A stretch of 64,000 nucleotides of DNA from Mesorhizobium plurifarium. GTDB lineage: Bacteria; Pseudomonadota; Alphaproteobacteria; Rhizobiales; Rhizobiaceae. Made by a program: the position numbers and the translations under genes. Shown here in pieces: positions 1 to 9,431 of this stretch. Position 1 is the first letter of the stretch. Each line of letters opens with the position of its first letter. The DNA lies in contig CCNB01000017.1 in NCBI GenBank assembly GCA_000824785.1, positions 1-64,000 of the forward strand, in the 5' to 3' direction. The notes below the pieces were generated by a model that was not told where the DNA came from, did not search any database, and saw nothing but the letters and a program-made list of their open reading frames with translations.

Positions 1-433
1 CGGCTGGCTGGGCGGCAGGCGGCGGTTGCCTGACGGGGGCGGGTGCGTGCGGAGGTGCCGGCTGCGGCGCGCGCGGGCGCGGCGCCGCGGTTGCCGGCTG
101 GCCGCTGTCGCCGGTCAGCGCCGGGCGGCGAGGCGCTGCGAGCCGGATATCGCGTTCGACCACGACATCGGTCGGCCCGCCGATCAGGATCAGGTGCTCG
201 ATGTCGTCGCGGCGCACCAGCACCAGGCGGCGATGGCTGTCGACGGCGGTGGCGTCCATGACCGCAAGGCGCGTCTTGCGGTTCCTGCCGCCGGCCACGA
301 AGGTGCCGAAGGTCAGGTTGCGAACCACCTTGATGACGAGCAGGACGACGACAAGCAAAATGAGCGCCGCGAACGTCCACAGGATTGCAGCGACGTAACC
401 CGGACCCGCCACGCTATCCAGCCACTGCAGCAT
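1..433 (-). CDS. FliO/MopB-like single-pass membrane protein (3' part cut by window start)
   Basis: The reading frame starts at the ATG complementary to 431-433 and runs off the left edge, so the C-terminus is missing. The visible 144 residues begin with a short periplasmic stretch, one membrane segment at about residues 13-40 rich in Leu, Val and Ile, then a small domain containing RRLVLVRRDDIEHLILIGG. That domain is typical of FliO-family proteins, which help assemble the flagellar type III export gate. The tail turns into a Pro/Ala-rich low-complexity region. It is divergent from cckA, an arrangement I recall from other Rhizobiales. The family call is from pattern recognition; a flagellar role is not certain because many rhizobial copies sit away from flagellar clusters. 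Confidence 0.68.
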   Translation of the reverse strand, partial: MLQWLDSVAGPGYVAAILWTFAALILLVVVLLVIKVVRNLTFGTFVAGGRNRKTRLAVMDATAVDSHRRLVLVRRDDIEHLILIGGPTDVVVERDIRLAAPRRPALTGDSGQPATAAPRPRAPQPAPPHAPAPVRQPPPAAQPA

Positions 434-641
434 CGGTGCACCCAATCGCCTTTTCGAGTGAGGCGACACTAGACCGCGGCGGCGGCCCGCCGCAAGTTCA
501 CATCACCGATCGTGAACAGTTTGAAACATGAATCGTTGATTTTATCGGACATTTGCCGCCGGGGCCTTTTCCGTTACAGGAGAATGTGATTCAACCGACC
601 GTCCGCGCCCATCGGACACCGGAATCACGAGCAGGGGGAAC

Positions 642-3224
642 ATGGCCAAGGAAGCGCGCGGCGATTTCTATCCGGTACCGATCGTCGACCAGAACACGCG
701 TCCGGGCGCCGTCACCAGGCTCATCGTCTTCATCGTCGTCTTGACCGGCGCCGCGATCGTCTTCGGGCTTTTCCGCGAGCGGCTCGGCGACCCTTTCCTG
801 CTCGGCATGCTCGGCGTGCTCGCCATGATCGGCGTCGGCTTCCTGTTCGCGACCGCGATCGGCTTCGTGCAGATCGCGCCGCGGTCGACCGGCGACGAAC
901 TGTCGAAAGCTTTTGTCGACTCCATGTCGCAGGGCCTGCTGGTCACCGACACCAAGGGCCGCGTCGTCTACGCCAACCGTGCCTATGCCGACATGACGGG
1001 TGCGGCCTCGGCCGCCGACCTCAAGACCGTCGAAGGGCTGTTGTCGGATGTCCCCGAGGCCTCGATGACGATCTACCGGCTGGCGTCGGGCCTGCGCGAC
1101 GGCCAGGCGGGCGACGGTGAGTTCCGGCTGGCGCAGTCGATCAAGCCGGGCGCCGAGCCTGGCGCGCGCTGGTATCGGGCGCGCGCCCGCGCCTTCAGCA
1201 TGCCCGGGCAAAGGCTGCCGATGCTGGCCTGGCAGCTCGCCGACATCTCGCAGGAACGGGCGGAGCAGGAACGTTTCTTCCTCGACCTGCAGAAAGCCAT
1301 CGACCATCTCGACCATGCGCCGGCGGGGTTCTTCTCGGCCGATCAGGAAGGCCGCGTCACCTATATCAACGCCACGCTCGCCGAATGGCTCGGCATCGAC
1401 CTTGCCTCCTTCACGCCGGGCGCCATCACGCTGCCGGAAATCATCGCCGGCGACGGCATGGCGCTTGTGCGTTCGGTCAAGGCCGACCCGGGCACGACGC
1501 GCAACGCCGTCATCGACCTCGATCTCACCACCATGAGCGGCCAGGCGCTGCCGGTGCGCTTCATGCACCGGGTTTCGGCAAGCCGCGAAGGCTTGAACGG
1601 CCCGACCCGCACGATCGTGCTCAACCGCACCCAGGGCGAGGACGCTTCGGCGGAACTCAGGGCCTCCGAGGTTCGCTTCACCCGCTTCTTCAACTCGACG
1701 CCGATGGCCATTGCCGGCGTCGATGCGAGCGGTCGCATCCTGCGCACCAACGCGCCGTTCCTGCAGTTGTTTTCATCCGTGGTCGACCGCGACGCCGTCG
1801 ATCGGCGAGTTCGCTTCGAGACCATCGTTCACGAACGCGACCGGCCGGCCTTTGCCGCCGCGTTCGAGAAGGCCCGGCAGCGGCAGGCCAATATCGAGCC
1901 GATCGACTCCGTGCTGCCCGGCAATGAGGAGCGCCATATCCGCTTCTACGTCAACGCCGTGGCCGACAGCGCGGGCGGCGAAGGCGCCGAGGAATCGGCC
2001 ATCGTCTATGCGGTCGAGACCACCGAGCAGAAGGCGCTCGAGGGCCAGATGGCGCAGAGCCAGAAGATGCAGGCGGTCGGGCAGCTCGCCGGCGGTATCG
2101 CGCACGACTTCAACAATGTGCTGACCGCCATCATCATGGCGTCCGACCTCCTCTTGACCAACCACCGGCCGTCGGACCCGTCCTTCCCCGACATCATGAA
2201 CATCAAGCAGAACGCCAACCGGGCGGCCTCGCTCGTGCGGCAATTGCTGGCCTTCTCGCGCAAGCAGACGCTGCGGCCGGAGGTGCTCAACCTGACCGAC
2301 GTTCTGGCTGACCTCAGGATGCTGCTGGCTCGCCTTGTCGGCAACGATATCAAGCTCAAGATCGACCACGGCCGCGACCTCTGGCCGGTCAAGGTCGATA
2401 TCGGCCAGTTCGAGCAGGTGGTGGTCAATCTCGCCGTCAATGCGCGTGACGCCATGCCGAGCGGCGGCGACCTCACCGTGCGCACCCGCAACATCACGGC
2501 GGAAGAGTGCAGATCCTTCGCCTATCGCGAGCTGACGCCGGCCGATTATGTGCTCGTCGACGTCGAGGATACCGGCAGCGGCATCGCGCCCGACGTGCTG
2601 AAGAAGATCTTCGAGCCGTTCTTCACGACCAAGGAAGTGGGCAAGGGCACCGGCCTCGGCCTGTCCATGGTCTACGGCATCATCAAGCAGACCGGCGGCT
2701 TCATCTTCTGCGATTCCGAAGTCGGTAAGGGCACGGTGTTCCGCATCTTCCTGCCGCGCCACATCGCCGAGATGAAGAAGCAGGCCGAACCCGGCGAAGC
2801 GCCAGCCGCAGCGACAGTCCCGGCGAAGCCGGCCGACACCGCGAAAGACCTTTCCGGCTCGGCCACCGTGCTTCTGGTCGAGGACGAGGACGCGGTGCGC
2901 ATGGGCGGCGTTCGGGCGCTGACCTCGCGCGGCTATACCGTGCATGAGGCGTCGTCCGGCGTCGAGGCGCTGGAAGTGTTCGAGGCGCTCGGCGGCAAGG
3001 TCGATATCGTCGTGTCCGACGTGGTGATGCCGGAGATGGACGGGCCGACATTGCTCGGCGAATTGCGCAAGCGTCAGCCGGACATCAAGTTCGTGTTCGT
3101 TTCGGGCTATGCCGAGGACGCCTTCGCGAAGAACCTGCCGGCCGACGCGCATTTCGGCTTCCTGCCGAAACCGTTCTCGCTCAAGCAACTGGCGACGATC
3201 GTCAAGGACGTTCTGGAATCGTAG
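642..3224 (+). CDS. cckA: Hybrid sensor histidine kinase CckA
   Basis: 860 residues. Two membrane helices (about residues 26-46 and 54-80) are followed by PAS-like sensor domains (about 90-460), a dimerisation/phosphoacceptor domain with the H-box [10 protein letters not shown] (phosphorylatable His488), an ATPase domain with N-box [11 protein letters not shown] and G-boxes DTGSGIAP and [13 protein letters not shown], and a C-terminal receiver with acceptor Asp793 in [10 protein letters not shown]. This architecture is that of CckA, which through ChpT controls the master regulator CtrA of alphaproteobacterial cell division and motility. The ATG follows a GGGGGA ribosome site. All catalytic residues inspected are present. 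Confidence 0.95.
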   Translation: MAKEARGDFYPVPIVDQNTRPGAVTRLIVFIVVLTGAAIVFGLFRERLGDPFLLGMLGVLAMIGVGFLFATAIGFVQIAPRSTGDELSKAFVDSMSQGLLVTDTKGRVVYANRAYADMTGAASAADLKTVEGLLSDVPEASMTIYRLASGLRDGQAGDGEFRLAQSIKPGAEPGARWYRARARAFSMPGQRLPMLAWQLADISQERAEQERFFLDLQKAIDHLDHAPAGFFSADQEGRVTYINATLAEWLGIDLASFTPGAITLPEIIAGDGMALVRSVKADPGTTRNAVIDLDLTTMSGQALPVRFMHRVSASREGLNGPTRTIVLNRTQGEDASAELRASEVRFTRFFNSTPMAIAGVDASGRILRTNAPFLQLFSSVVDRDAVDRRVRFETIVHERDRPAFAAAFEKARQRQANIEPIDSVLPGNEERHIRFYVNAVADSAGGEGAEESAIVYAVETTEQKALEGQMAQSQKMQAVGQLAGGIAHDFNNVLTAIIMASDLLLTNHRPSDPSFPDIMNIKQNANRAASLVRQLLAFSRKQTLRPEVLNLTDVLADLRMLLARLVGNDIKLKIDHGRDLWPVKVDIGQFEQVVVNLAVNARDAMPSGGDLTVRTRNITAEECRSFAYRELTPADYVLVDVEDTGSGIAPDVLKKIFEPFFTTKEVGKGTGLGLSMVYGIIKQTGGFIFCDSEVGKGTVFRIFLPRHIAEMKKQAEPGEAPAAATVPAKPADTAKDLSGSATVLLVEDEDAVRMGGVRALTSRGYTVHEASSGVEALEVFEALGGKVDIVVSDVVMPEMDGPTLLGELRKRQPDIKFVFVSGYAEDAFAKNLPADAHFGFLPKPFSLKQLATIVKDVLES

Positions 3225-3332
3225 GGCGTTTCAGCGCTTTGTTGCAATTGCTTTAAGTAAGCCAGCGCTTGCGCATTGCGGCCACCCTGTCATGATGGTC
3301 TCCGGATGGGTCTATCATGGGGGTGGTAGCAC

Positions 3333-4043
3333 GTGACGCCGCATATCGAGGCGGGCCGGGGGGACTATGCCGAAACGGTGCTGTTGCCGGGCGATCCCGA
3401 GCGCGCGCAATGGATGGCGGAAACCTTTCTCGAGGCCCCGCGCTGCGTGAACCGCCGAAGAGGCGCGCTGGGCTTCACCGGTTTGTTCCGCGGCAAGCCG
3501 GTCAGTATCCAGACGACCGGCATCGGCGTCTCGTCCTTCCTGATCTACACCCACGAACTGCTCGATTATCATGGCGTCAAAACGCTGATACGCACCGGCA
3601 CATGCGGCGGCTTGTCGGAAGCGGCGCCCCTGCGCGGTATGGTCATTTCCAGCGAGGTGCGGGCCGAGGGGCCAATCAGCGGGCAGGTGTTCGGGCTGTA
3701 CCAGCCGGCGGGACCGGACCCGGCGCTGCATGCGCTGGCGCTGCGACGCGCAGCCGACCTCGGTATCGCCTGCAGCGCCGGACTGACGATCTGCAGCGAC
3801 GTGTTCCACCATCCTGGCGGCCGGGCGCGGTTCGACGAGCCGAGGGCGCTCGGAGCGCTGGCGGTCGATATGGAGACCAGCGCGCTCTATCGGATCGCGG
3901 CGCAGTTCGGCGCGCGGGCGCTGTCGCTGCTCACCGTGGTGGATCATATCGTCACCGGCGAGCTGACCGATTATTCGGAGCGTCAGGCTCTCTTCACCGA
4001 TATGACCCGGCTGGCGCTCGAAGTCGCGGCCGAGAGCAGCTAG
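3333..4043 (+). CDS. deoD: Purine nucleoside phosphorylase, DeoD type
   Basis: 236 residues beginning with GTG. It is expected to split purine (deoxy)nucleosides with phosphate into base and (deoxy)ribose 1-phosphate in the cytoplasm. The N-terminus PHIEAGRGDYAETVLLPGDP matches DeoD proteins. The numbering even coincides with the E. coli enzyme: His4, Gly20 and Arg24 for phosphate, a DMETSALY segment for ribose, and Asp204 in TVVDHI as the general acid. The gene follows cckA with about 100 bases between them and overlaps the tail of the convergent ribbon-helix-helix gene by four bases. Substrate range cannot be told from sequence. Confidence 0.88.
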   Translation: MTPHIEAGRGDYAETVLLPGDPERAQWMAETFLEAPRCVNRRRGALGFTGLFRGKPVSIQTTGIGVSSFLIYTHELLDYHGVKTLIRTGTCGGLSEAAPLRGMVISSEVRAEGPISGQVFGLYQPAGPDPALHALALRRAADLGIACSAGLTICSDVFHHPGGRARFDEPRALGALAVDMETSALYRIAAQFGARALSLLTVVDHIVTGELTDYSERQALFTDMTRLALEVAAESS

Positions 4044-4345
4044 GCAGCTTCCCGCTTCAATGCAGCCTGGTCCTCGGCGTTGGGCCGGTGGCCGCGCAGA
4101 TAGAGCGCGCAGGTCGTGCGCAGCATGGAGGCGAAGTTCGGGATCTGGCCGTTGATCTCGATTGCCTCGTCGTAGAGCTTCGAGATGAATTTCGGGGTCG
4201 TCAGTCCCTGGCTCTCGGCGATCTCGTCAAGCAGACCCCAGAATGTCGCCTCGAGCTGGATGCTGGTCGAATGGCCGTCAATGCGGATCGACCTGTTGAT
4301 CTGCCGGTAGCCTTCCGGATCCTGTCCGGCAAAGACTCTGCACAT
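4040..4345 (-). CDS. Ribbon-helix-helix domain protein (RHH_4 type)
   Basis: 101 residues from the ATG preceded by a clean GGGAGG site; an upstream in-frame start would add 21 residues but lacks such a site, and family members begin MCR-[IV]-FAGQDP as this one does. The segment INRSIRIDGHSTSIQLEATF followed by LLDEIAESQGLTTPKFISKL fits a strand plus two helices of the Arc/MetJ fold, so a small DNA-binding dimer is likely. No partner toxin lies beside it. The target genes are unknown. It is convergent with the phosphorylase gene and their ends overlap by four bases. Confidence 0.8.
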   Translation of the reverse strand: MCRVFAGQDPEGYRQINRSIRIDGHSTSIQLEATFWGLLDEIAESQGLTTPKFISKLYDEAIEINGQIPNFASMLRTTCALYLRGHRPNAEDQAALKREAA

Positions 4346-4582
4346 CGGTACCTCCCGTTGTTGTTTGTCTTGGGCGCCGATTGAGTTGGCTGGCGCCTTT
4401 TTTAACACTGCCTGCGCTTGTCATTTTCGATCCGATAGCCGCCGACGGCAATCAGACTTTCGTCCTTACGCGCGGCGAGACTACCCATTTTCAAGCCGCA
4501 CACGTGGTAATCGGCTGCCACCACCATTTTTTGCCGGCGCGCATAATCGGCTTCGAAAGCAGAAGAGCTCACGGAGTCCGAT

Positions 4583-4978
4583 TTGGCGAAGACGATCCAT
4601 TCCATGATCAGGGTTCTCGACGAGGCGCGGTCCGTCGACTTCTACAACAAGGCGTTCGGCCTCGAGGTTGCGCAGCGGCTCGATTTCGAGACCTTCACGC
4701 TCGTCTATCTCAGCAATGAGAGTTCGCCTTTCGAGGTGGAGCTGACCGTCAACAAGGGGCGCACCGAGCCCTATGCACTCGGCGACGGCTACGGCCATCT
4801 CGCCGTCTCGGTCGCCGATCTCGACAGCGAGCACGACCGGATCGGCGCGCTCGGTCTCAACCCGAAGAAGATCGTCGAGTTCAACCACGACGGGGCGCGG
4901 ATCGCCCGCTTCTTCTTCATCGAGGATCCCGACGGCTACAAGATCGAGGTCCTGCAGCGGGGAGGGCGCTTCCAATAG
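4583..4978 (+). CDS. gloA: Lactoylglutathione lyase (glyoxalase I)
   Basis: 131 residues, VOC superfamily. Converts the hemithioacetal of methylglyoxal and glutathione to lactoylglutathione. The four metal ligands align with E. coli GloA: His6, Glu53, His72 and Glu122. His6 lies ahead of the first in-frame ATG (4604), so translation must start at the TTG at 4583, which has a GGAG site eight bases upstream. The length is that of a normal single-domain bacterial enzyme. A short GC-rich gap separates it from the downstream dehydrogenase genes, which have their own ribosome sites. Confidence 0.9.
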   Translation: MAKTIHSMIRVLDEARSVDFYNKAFGLEVAQRLDFETFTLVYLSNESSPFEVELTVNKGRTEPYALGDGYGHLAVSVADLDSEHDRIGALGLNPKKIVEFNHDGARIARFFFIEDPDGYKIEVLQRGGRFQ

Positions 4979-5057
4979 GGGACATCTGCCGCGGAGAGGC
5001 GCGGCGCCAGCAACGGCACTCCCGCGGGGGGTGCGAACAGCAAGCAGGGAGGAAATC

Positions 5058-5606
5058 ATGGTCACAGTCTACGAGAAGAAAGCTGTCGATGAGAGGAAGA
5101 TTGGGCTTTCGCGGCGCGAGCTTCTGAAGCGCGGCGGCGCGGGCGCGCTGCTCATCATCTCCGGCAGCGCGGTCATCAGCCCCGAACACGCATGGGGTCT
5201 CGAAACCTCGGCGCTGAAGCCCGAGACGATGGCGACGCTGATCCAGGTGGCGCGCGACATCTACCCGCACGATCAGGTGCCGGACAAATACTACGCCATT
5301 GCCGTCAAGGGCCATGACGAGACGGCGGCCAAGGACCCGGCGCACAAGGAGCTGATCGAGAAGGGCATCGCCGAGCTCGACAAGAGGGCCGGCAAGGGCG
5401 GCTATCGCGGGCTTGGCTGGGAGGAGCAGCGAGTGGCGCTTCTCACCGGTATCGAGAAGACGCCGTTCTTCCAGGCGGTTCGCGGCGGGCTTGTCGTCAG
5501 TCTCTACAACCAGAAGGAGGTATGGCCGATCTTCGGCTACGAGGGCGAGTCCTATTCCAAGGGCGGCTACATCGCGCGCGGCTTCAACGACATCGAGTGG
5601 TTGTAG
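5058..5606 (+). CDS. Gluconate 2-dehydrogenase subunit 3 family protein (Tat-exported small subunit)
   Basis: 182 residues. The N-terminus has a twin-arginine motif (LSRRELLKRGG) followed by a hydrophobic stretch and an AWG cut region, so export in folded form is expected. The rest fits the small gamma subunit that accompanies GMC-type membrane dehydrogenases and carries them through the Tat pathway. The start has a GGGAGGAAAT site. It lies 107 bases before the flavoprotein subunit gene, with a palindromic repeat in the gap. No cytochrome c subunit gene, usual in three-subunit enzymes of this class, follows. Confidence 0.85.
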   Translation: MVTVYEKKAVDERKIGLSRRELLKRGGAGALLIISGSAVISPEHAWGLETSALKPETMATLIQVARDIYPHDQVPDKYYAIAVKGHDETAAKDPAHKELIEKGIAELDKRAGKGGYRGLGWEEQRVALLTGIEKTPFFQAVRGGLVVSLYNQKEVWPIFGYEGESYSKGGYIARGFNDIEWL

Positions 5607-5713
5607 GCCGCTCTAAGTCTTTGTTTTTGCGCAATTCCGGACGGAAAACCGCTACGCACTTTTCCTGGAATTGCTCCTGAACCGCTTTTCGACAGATTTC
5701 ATGGGAGGAAACC
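5607..5713 (+). repeat. Palindromic repeat, copy A (core 5631-5674)
   Basis: The core opens with GCAATTCCGG and closes with its complement CTGGAATTGC, with a conserved centre of CGGAAAACCGC and CACTTTTCC. A CTTTGTTTTT lead-in precedes it. The same core occurs at 9486, 33399, 40342 and 44201, always on the sense strand just before a start codon; here 39 bases separate it from the GMC dehydrogenase ATG. Confidence 0.88.
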
Positions 5714-7285
5714 ATGGCAGCTTCATTTGATCTCAACAATGACGGCGTGGTCGTCATCATCGGCTCCGGCGCGGGCGGCGGCACGCTCGGCAACGAGCTC
5801 GCGCAGAAAGGCATCGACGTCGTCATCCTCGAGGCGGGCGCCCGCCACGAATACGAGGACTTCATCAACGACGAGTGGGATTCTTTCGCCCAGCTCGCCT
5901 GGAAGGACAAGCGCACCACCTCGGGCGACTGGCGCGTCGCCAAGGATTTCCCGAACCTGCCGGCCTGGATCGTCAAGTCGGTCGGCGGCTCGACGACGCA
6001 TTGGGCGGGCGCCTCGCTGCGTTTCCAGGAGCATGAGTTCAAGGCGGCCACGACTTACGGCAAGGTCAAGGGCGCGAACCTTCTCGACTGGCCGGTGACG
6101 CTGGCCGAGATGGAGCCCTATTACGCCAAGGCCGAGGCCAAGATGGGTGTGACCGGCACCAACAACTGGCCGCGGCTGCCGGGCAACAACAATTTCAAGG
6201 TGCTCAAGGCCGGTGCCGACAAGCTCGGCTACAAGGAATGCCACACCGGCAACATGGCCATCAATTCGGTCGAGCGCGACGACCGCAATTCCTGCCAGCA
6301 GACCGGCTTCTGCTTCCAGGGCTGCAAATGGGGCGCCAAATGGTCGACGCTCTACACCGAGATCCCGAAGGGCGAGGCGACCGGACATCTGGAGGTGCGG
6401 CCGAACTCGATGGCGATCAAGATCAACCATGACGCTTCAGGCAAGGTGACCGGCGTCGTCTATGCCGACAAGGACGGCAAGCTGCAGGAGCAGAAGGCCC
6501 GCATCGTCGCGGTCGCCGGCAATTCGATCGAGAGCCCGCGCCTGTTGCTCAATTCGGAATCGTCAAAATTCCCGCACGGGCTTGCCAACTCGTCGGGGCA
6601 GGTGGGCAAGAACTACATGCGTCACACCACCGGCTCGGTCTATGCCATCTTCGACAAGCCGGTGCACATGTATCGCGGCACCACCATGGCCGGCATCATC
6701 CGCGACGAGGCGCGCCACGATCCGTCGCGCGGCTTCGTCGGCGGCTATGAGATGGAGACGCTGTCGCTCGGCCTGCCGTTCATGGCGGCCTTCCTGAACC
6801 CGGGCAGCTGGGGCCGTTCCTTCACCACGGCGCTCGACCATTATGACCATATGGCGGGCCTGTGGATCGTTGGCGAGGACATGCCGCGCGAGGAGAACCG
6901 CATCACGCTGCACAAGGATGAGAAGGACGAGCACGGCATGCCGATCGCCGACGTCCATTTCGACGACCATCCCAACGACGAGGCCATGCGCAACCATGCC
7001 TACAGCCAAGGCCAGGCGCTCTATGCCGCGGTCGGCGCGACCAGGACTTTCCCGACGCCGCCTTATCCCTCGACCCATAATCTCGGCACCAACCGGATGA
7101 GCGAGAAGCCGGAGGACGGCGTCGTCAACAAGCATGGCCAGTCGCACGACATCAAGAACCTGTTCGTTTCCGACGGCAGCCAGTTCACCAGCGGCGCGGC
7201 GGAAAACCCGACGCTGACCATCGTGACGCTGGCGATCCGCCAGGCCGACTACATCGCCGCGCAAATGTCGGCCAAAACTATTTGA
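5714..7285 (+). CDS. GMC-family FAD-dependent dehydrogenase, large subunit
   Basis: 523 residues. The FAD dinucleotide-binding loop GSGAGGGTLGNELAQKG lies at about residues 16-32. The C-terminal block GAAENPTLTIVTLAIRQADY is the conserved end of glucose-methanol-choline oxidoreductases, and the SEKPEDGVVNKHGQSHDIKN region resembles gluconate 2-dehydrogenase and sorbitol dehydrogenase large subunits. It probably oxidises a sugar, polyol or sugar acid in the periplasm, escorted by the Tat-dependent small subunit encoded just upstream. The start has a GGGAGGAAACC site. A strong terminator follows. The substrate cannot be deduced. Confidence 0.87.
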   Translation: MAASFDLNNDGVVVIIGSGAGGGTLGNELAQKGIDVVILEAGARHEYEDFINDEWDSFAQLAWKDKRTTSGDWRVAKDFPNLPAWIVKSVGGSTTHWAGASLRFQEHEFKAATTYGKVKGANLLDWPVTLAEMEPYYAKAEAKMGVTGTNNWPRLPGNNNFKVLKAGADKLGYKECHTGNMAINSVERDDRNSCQQTGFCFQGCKWGAKWSTLYTEIPKGEATGHLEVRPNSMAIKINHDASGKVTGVVYADKDGKLQEQKARIVAVAGNSIESPRLLLNSESSKFPHGLANSSGQVGKNYMRHTTGSVYAIFDKPVHMYRGTTMAGIIRDEARHDPSRGFVGGYEMETLSLGLPFMAAFLNPGSWGRSFTTALDHYDHMAGLWIVGEDMPREENRITLHKDEKDEHGMPIADVHFDDHPNDEAMRNHAYSQGQALYAAVGATRTFPTPPYPSTHNLGTNRMSEKPEDGVVNKHGQSHDIKNLFVSDGSQFTSGAAENPTLTIVTLAIRQADYIAAQMSAKTI

Positions 7286-7302
7286 CCTCCCGACTGCCTG
7301 CT

Positions 7303-7336
7303 GGCGCGGGACCCGTGAGGGTTCCGCGCCTTTTTT
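7303..7336 (+). terminator. Rho-independent terminator of the dehydrogenase operon
   Basis: A near-perfect stem GGCGCGGGACCC / GGGTTCCGCGCC with a four-base loop is followed directly by six T. It sits 18 bases after the dehydrogenase stop codon. Confidence 0.9.
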
Positions 7337-7351
7337 ATGTGAACCTGCGGG

Positions 7352-7741
7352 CTATCTTCTGGTGCAGGTCGAGGCCGTGAAGGCGCCGTCCTGCTGCTTC
7401 ATGATGATGTCGAAGGAGGGGCCGCTTGGGTCGTCCAGCGTCGCCTGGGTCATCGAGATCGAATTGCCGCCGCTGGTGTAGCCGCCGAGCGGACCAAGCC
7501 AGGTGATCTCGCCATTGGGGTTCATCTGGTAATTGTAAGGCGGCGGCGCGGCGCCGAAGGTCACCGGGCCGCTGTAGAGACTGCCCTTGATGGTGATCTC
7601 GCCGAGATTGAGGAACAGGCCGAGCAGGTAGACCTCGCAGTGGTAGACACCATCGGGGAGCTTGCCGTCGGCGAAATCGGCGCGGGCGCCGCCGGCGCCG
7701 GACATGAGAAGCAGGAAAGCCAGGATTGTTCGCAGGGCCAT
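7352..7741 (-). CDS. Exported hypothetical protein
   Basis: 129 residues from the ATG that gives a good Sec signal peptide (MALRTILAFLLLMSGAGGARA, cut expected before DF). Upstream in-frame starts exist but would bury the signal peptide. The mature part is short, with two cysteines (one in YHCEVYL, one in STCTRR near the end) that could form a disulfide, and alternating hydrophobic residues suggesting a small beta-sheet domain. I do not recognise a family. It is convergent with the dehydrogenase operon and ends 15 bases from that operon's terminator. Confidence 0.7.
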   Translation of the reverse strand: MALRTILAFLLLMSGAGGARADFADGKLPDGVYHCEVYLLGLFLNLGEITIKGSLYSGPVTFGAAPPPYNYQMNPNGEITWLGPLGGYTSGGNSISMTQATLDDPSGPSFDIIMKQQDGAFTASTCTRR

Positions 7742-7876
7742 GACGTTGCTCGTTTGCGCGGCGACCTTGCCCCATTTTGCCATGGGCCCGCAACAGGGCT
7801 GATCAGGCTGCTTTTGCCGGTATGGTGAAAGTTTGGGCATTTTTACCATTTGGGCAAAATCTAGGCAGTGTTGCGC

Positions 7877-7920
7877 AAACTTTTCTCAGTCCGCTGCATC
7901 GCAGCGGATGCGAAAAGTTT
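7877..7920 (+). repeat. Long imperfect palindrome upstream of the urtA promoter
   Basis: Arms AAACTTTTC / GAAAAGTTT and TCCGCTGC / GCAGCGGA nest round a three-base centre. It ends 67 bases before the sigma-54 promoter, the usual range for an enhancer site, but it does not match the NtrC consensus. It could equally be a small extragenic palindrome. Confidence 0.55.
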
Positions 7921-7987
7921 CCCGGCTACCTGATAACCAGCTGTAATCGCTTCGTTATCCCGAAATTTCGTTGAGCGCATTCCCGTC

Positions 7988-8003
7988 TGGCACGTCGCTT
8001 GCA
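7988..8003 (+). promoter_or_regulatory. Sigma-54 (RpoN) promoter of urtABCDE
   Basis: TGGCACGTCGCTTGCA matches the -24/-12 consensus TGGCACG-N4-TTGC(A) with correct spacing, and ends 45 bases before the urtA ATG. Sigma-54 control with NtrC is established for nitrogen scavenging genes, so expression under nitrogen limitation is expected. Confidence 0.85.
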
Positions 8004-8048
8004 CCGCTAATATTGCGATGCAAACAATCACGCTTGGGAGTGTGTCAT

Positions 8049-9359
8049 ATGAGGGGTAACTTCGCGAAAATAACAAAAATCCTGTCGGCGGGCGTCGTCG
8101 CGGCCGGTCTGCTGGCGTCTGCTTCCGCCAGGGCGGCTGAGGACACGATCAAGGTCGGCATCCTCCATTCGCTGTCGGGGACCATGGCGATTTCGGAGAC
8201 GACGCTGAAAGACGTCATGCTGATGCTGATCGATGAACAGAACGCCAAGGGCGGCCTGCTCGGCAAGAAACTGGAAGCCGTGGTCGTCGATCCGGCATCC
8301 AACTGGCCGCTGTTCGCGGAGAAGGCGCGCGAGCTGATTTCCAAGGACAAGGTCGCGGCCGTGTTCGGCTGCTGGACCTCGGTGTCGCGCAAATCGGTGC
8401 TGCCGGTGTTCTCGGAGCTCGACAACATCCTGTTCTATCCCGTCCAGTATGAGGGCGAGGAGAGCGAGCGCAACGTCTTCTACACCGGCGCTGCCCCGAA
8501 CCAGCAGGCCATTCCGGCCGTCGACTATCTGATGAGCGCCGATGGCGGCTCGGTGAAGCGCTGGGTGCTCGAGGGCACCGACTATGTCTATCCGCGGACG
8601 ACCAACAAGATCCTCGAGGCCTATTTGAAGGCGAAGGGCGTGCCGGCGGAAGACATCATGGTCAACTACACGCCATTCGGCTTCTCCGACTGGCAGACCG
8701 AGGTCTCGGCGATCAAGAAATTCGGCTCGGCCGGCAAGAAGACGGCCGTGGTCTCGACGGTCAACGGCGACGCCAACGTGCCCTTCTACAAGGAACTCGG
8801 CAACCAGGGCATCAAGGCCGAAGACATCCCGGTCATGGCCTTCTCGGTCGGTGAGGAGGAACTCGCCGGTCTCGACACCGGGCCGCTGGTCGGCCATCTC
8901 GCCGCCTGGAACTACTTTGAAAGCGTCGACACGCCGGCGAACAAGAAGTTCATCGACGACTGGCACAAGTTCATCAAGAACGACAAGCGCACCACCAACG
9001 ACCCGATGGAAGCCCATTACATCGGCTTCAACATGTGGGTGAAGGCGGTCGAGAAGGCCGGCACCACCGACCCGGACAAGGTCATCGACGCCATGGTCGG
9101 CGTTTCGGTGCCGAACCTGACCGGCGGCTATTCGACGATGATGCCGAACCACCACATCACCAAGCCGGTGCTGATCGGCGAGATCCAGGCCGATGGCCAG
9201 TTCGAGACCGTCTCGCAGACGCCCGGCCTCGTCATGGGCGACGAGTGGTCGGACTACCTGCCGGACTCCAAGGACCTGATCTCCGATTGGCGGGCGCCGC
9301 TCAGTTGCGGCAACTTCAACGTCAAGACGGGGAAGTGCGGCGGCAAGGGCACCAACTGA
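8049..9359 (+). CDS. urtA: Urea ABC transporter, periplasmic substrate-binding protein
   Basis: 436 residues from the ATG preceded by GGGAG at eight bases. A Sec signal peptide ends near ARAAE (about residues 1-30). The mature protein has the type 1 periplasmic-binding fold of the branched-chain amino acid/amide family, starting IKVGILHSLSGTMAISE, with FGCWTSVSRKSVLPVFSE and FYPVQYEGEESERNVFYTG segments that mark UrtA. It delivers urea (or short amides) to UrtBC. It is the first gene of urtABCDE. A hairpin and repeat copy B lie between it and urtB and may set the excess of binding protein over permease. Confidence 0.93.
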   Translation: MRGNFAKITKILSAGVVAAGLLASASARAAEDTIKVGILHSLSGTMAISETTLKDVMLMLIDEQNAKGGLLGKKLEAVVVDPASNWPLFAEKARELISKDKVAAVFGCWTSVSRKSVLPVFSELDNILFYPVQYEGEESERNVFYTGAAPNQQAIPAVDYLMSADGGSVKRWVLEGTDYVYPRTTNKILEAYLKAKGVPAEDIMVNYTPFGFSDWQTEVSAIKKFGSAGKKTAVVSTVNGDANVPFYKELGNQGIKAEDIPVMAFSVGEEELAGLDTGPLVGHLAAWNYFESVDTPANKKFIDDWHKFIKNDKRTTNDPMEAHYIGFNMWVKAVEKAGTTDPDKVIDAMVGVSVPNLTGGYSTMMPNHHITKPVLIGEIQADGQFETVSQTPGLVMGDEWSDYLPDSKDLISDWRAPLSCGNFNVKTGKCGGKGTN

Positions 9360-9431
9360 TCCCGGCCCGGACCTAGGTCCAGGCTTCCAAGGTCTCTTGG
9401 ATCGCGGAGTGGCCCCACGATCCGGGACAAC

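Noticed and set aside
4402-4605. A 67-codon minus-strand frame between the ribbon-helix-helix and gloA genes
   Set aside because: It overlaps the gloA start, has no ribosome site and no family resemblance. It reads better than most shadows, so I note it, but support is insufficient.
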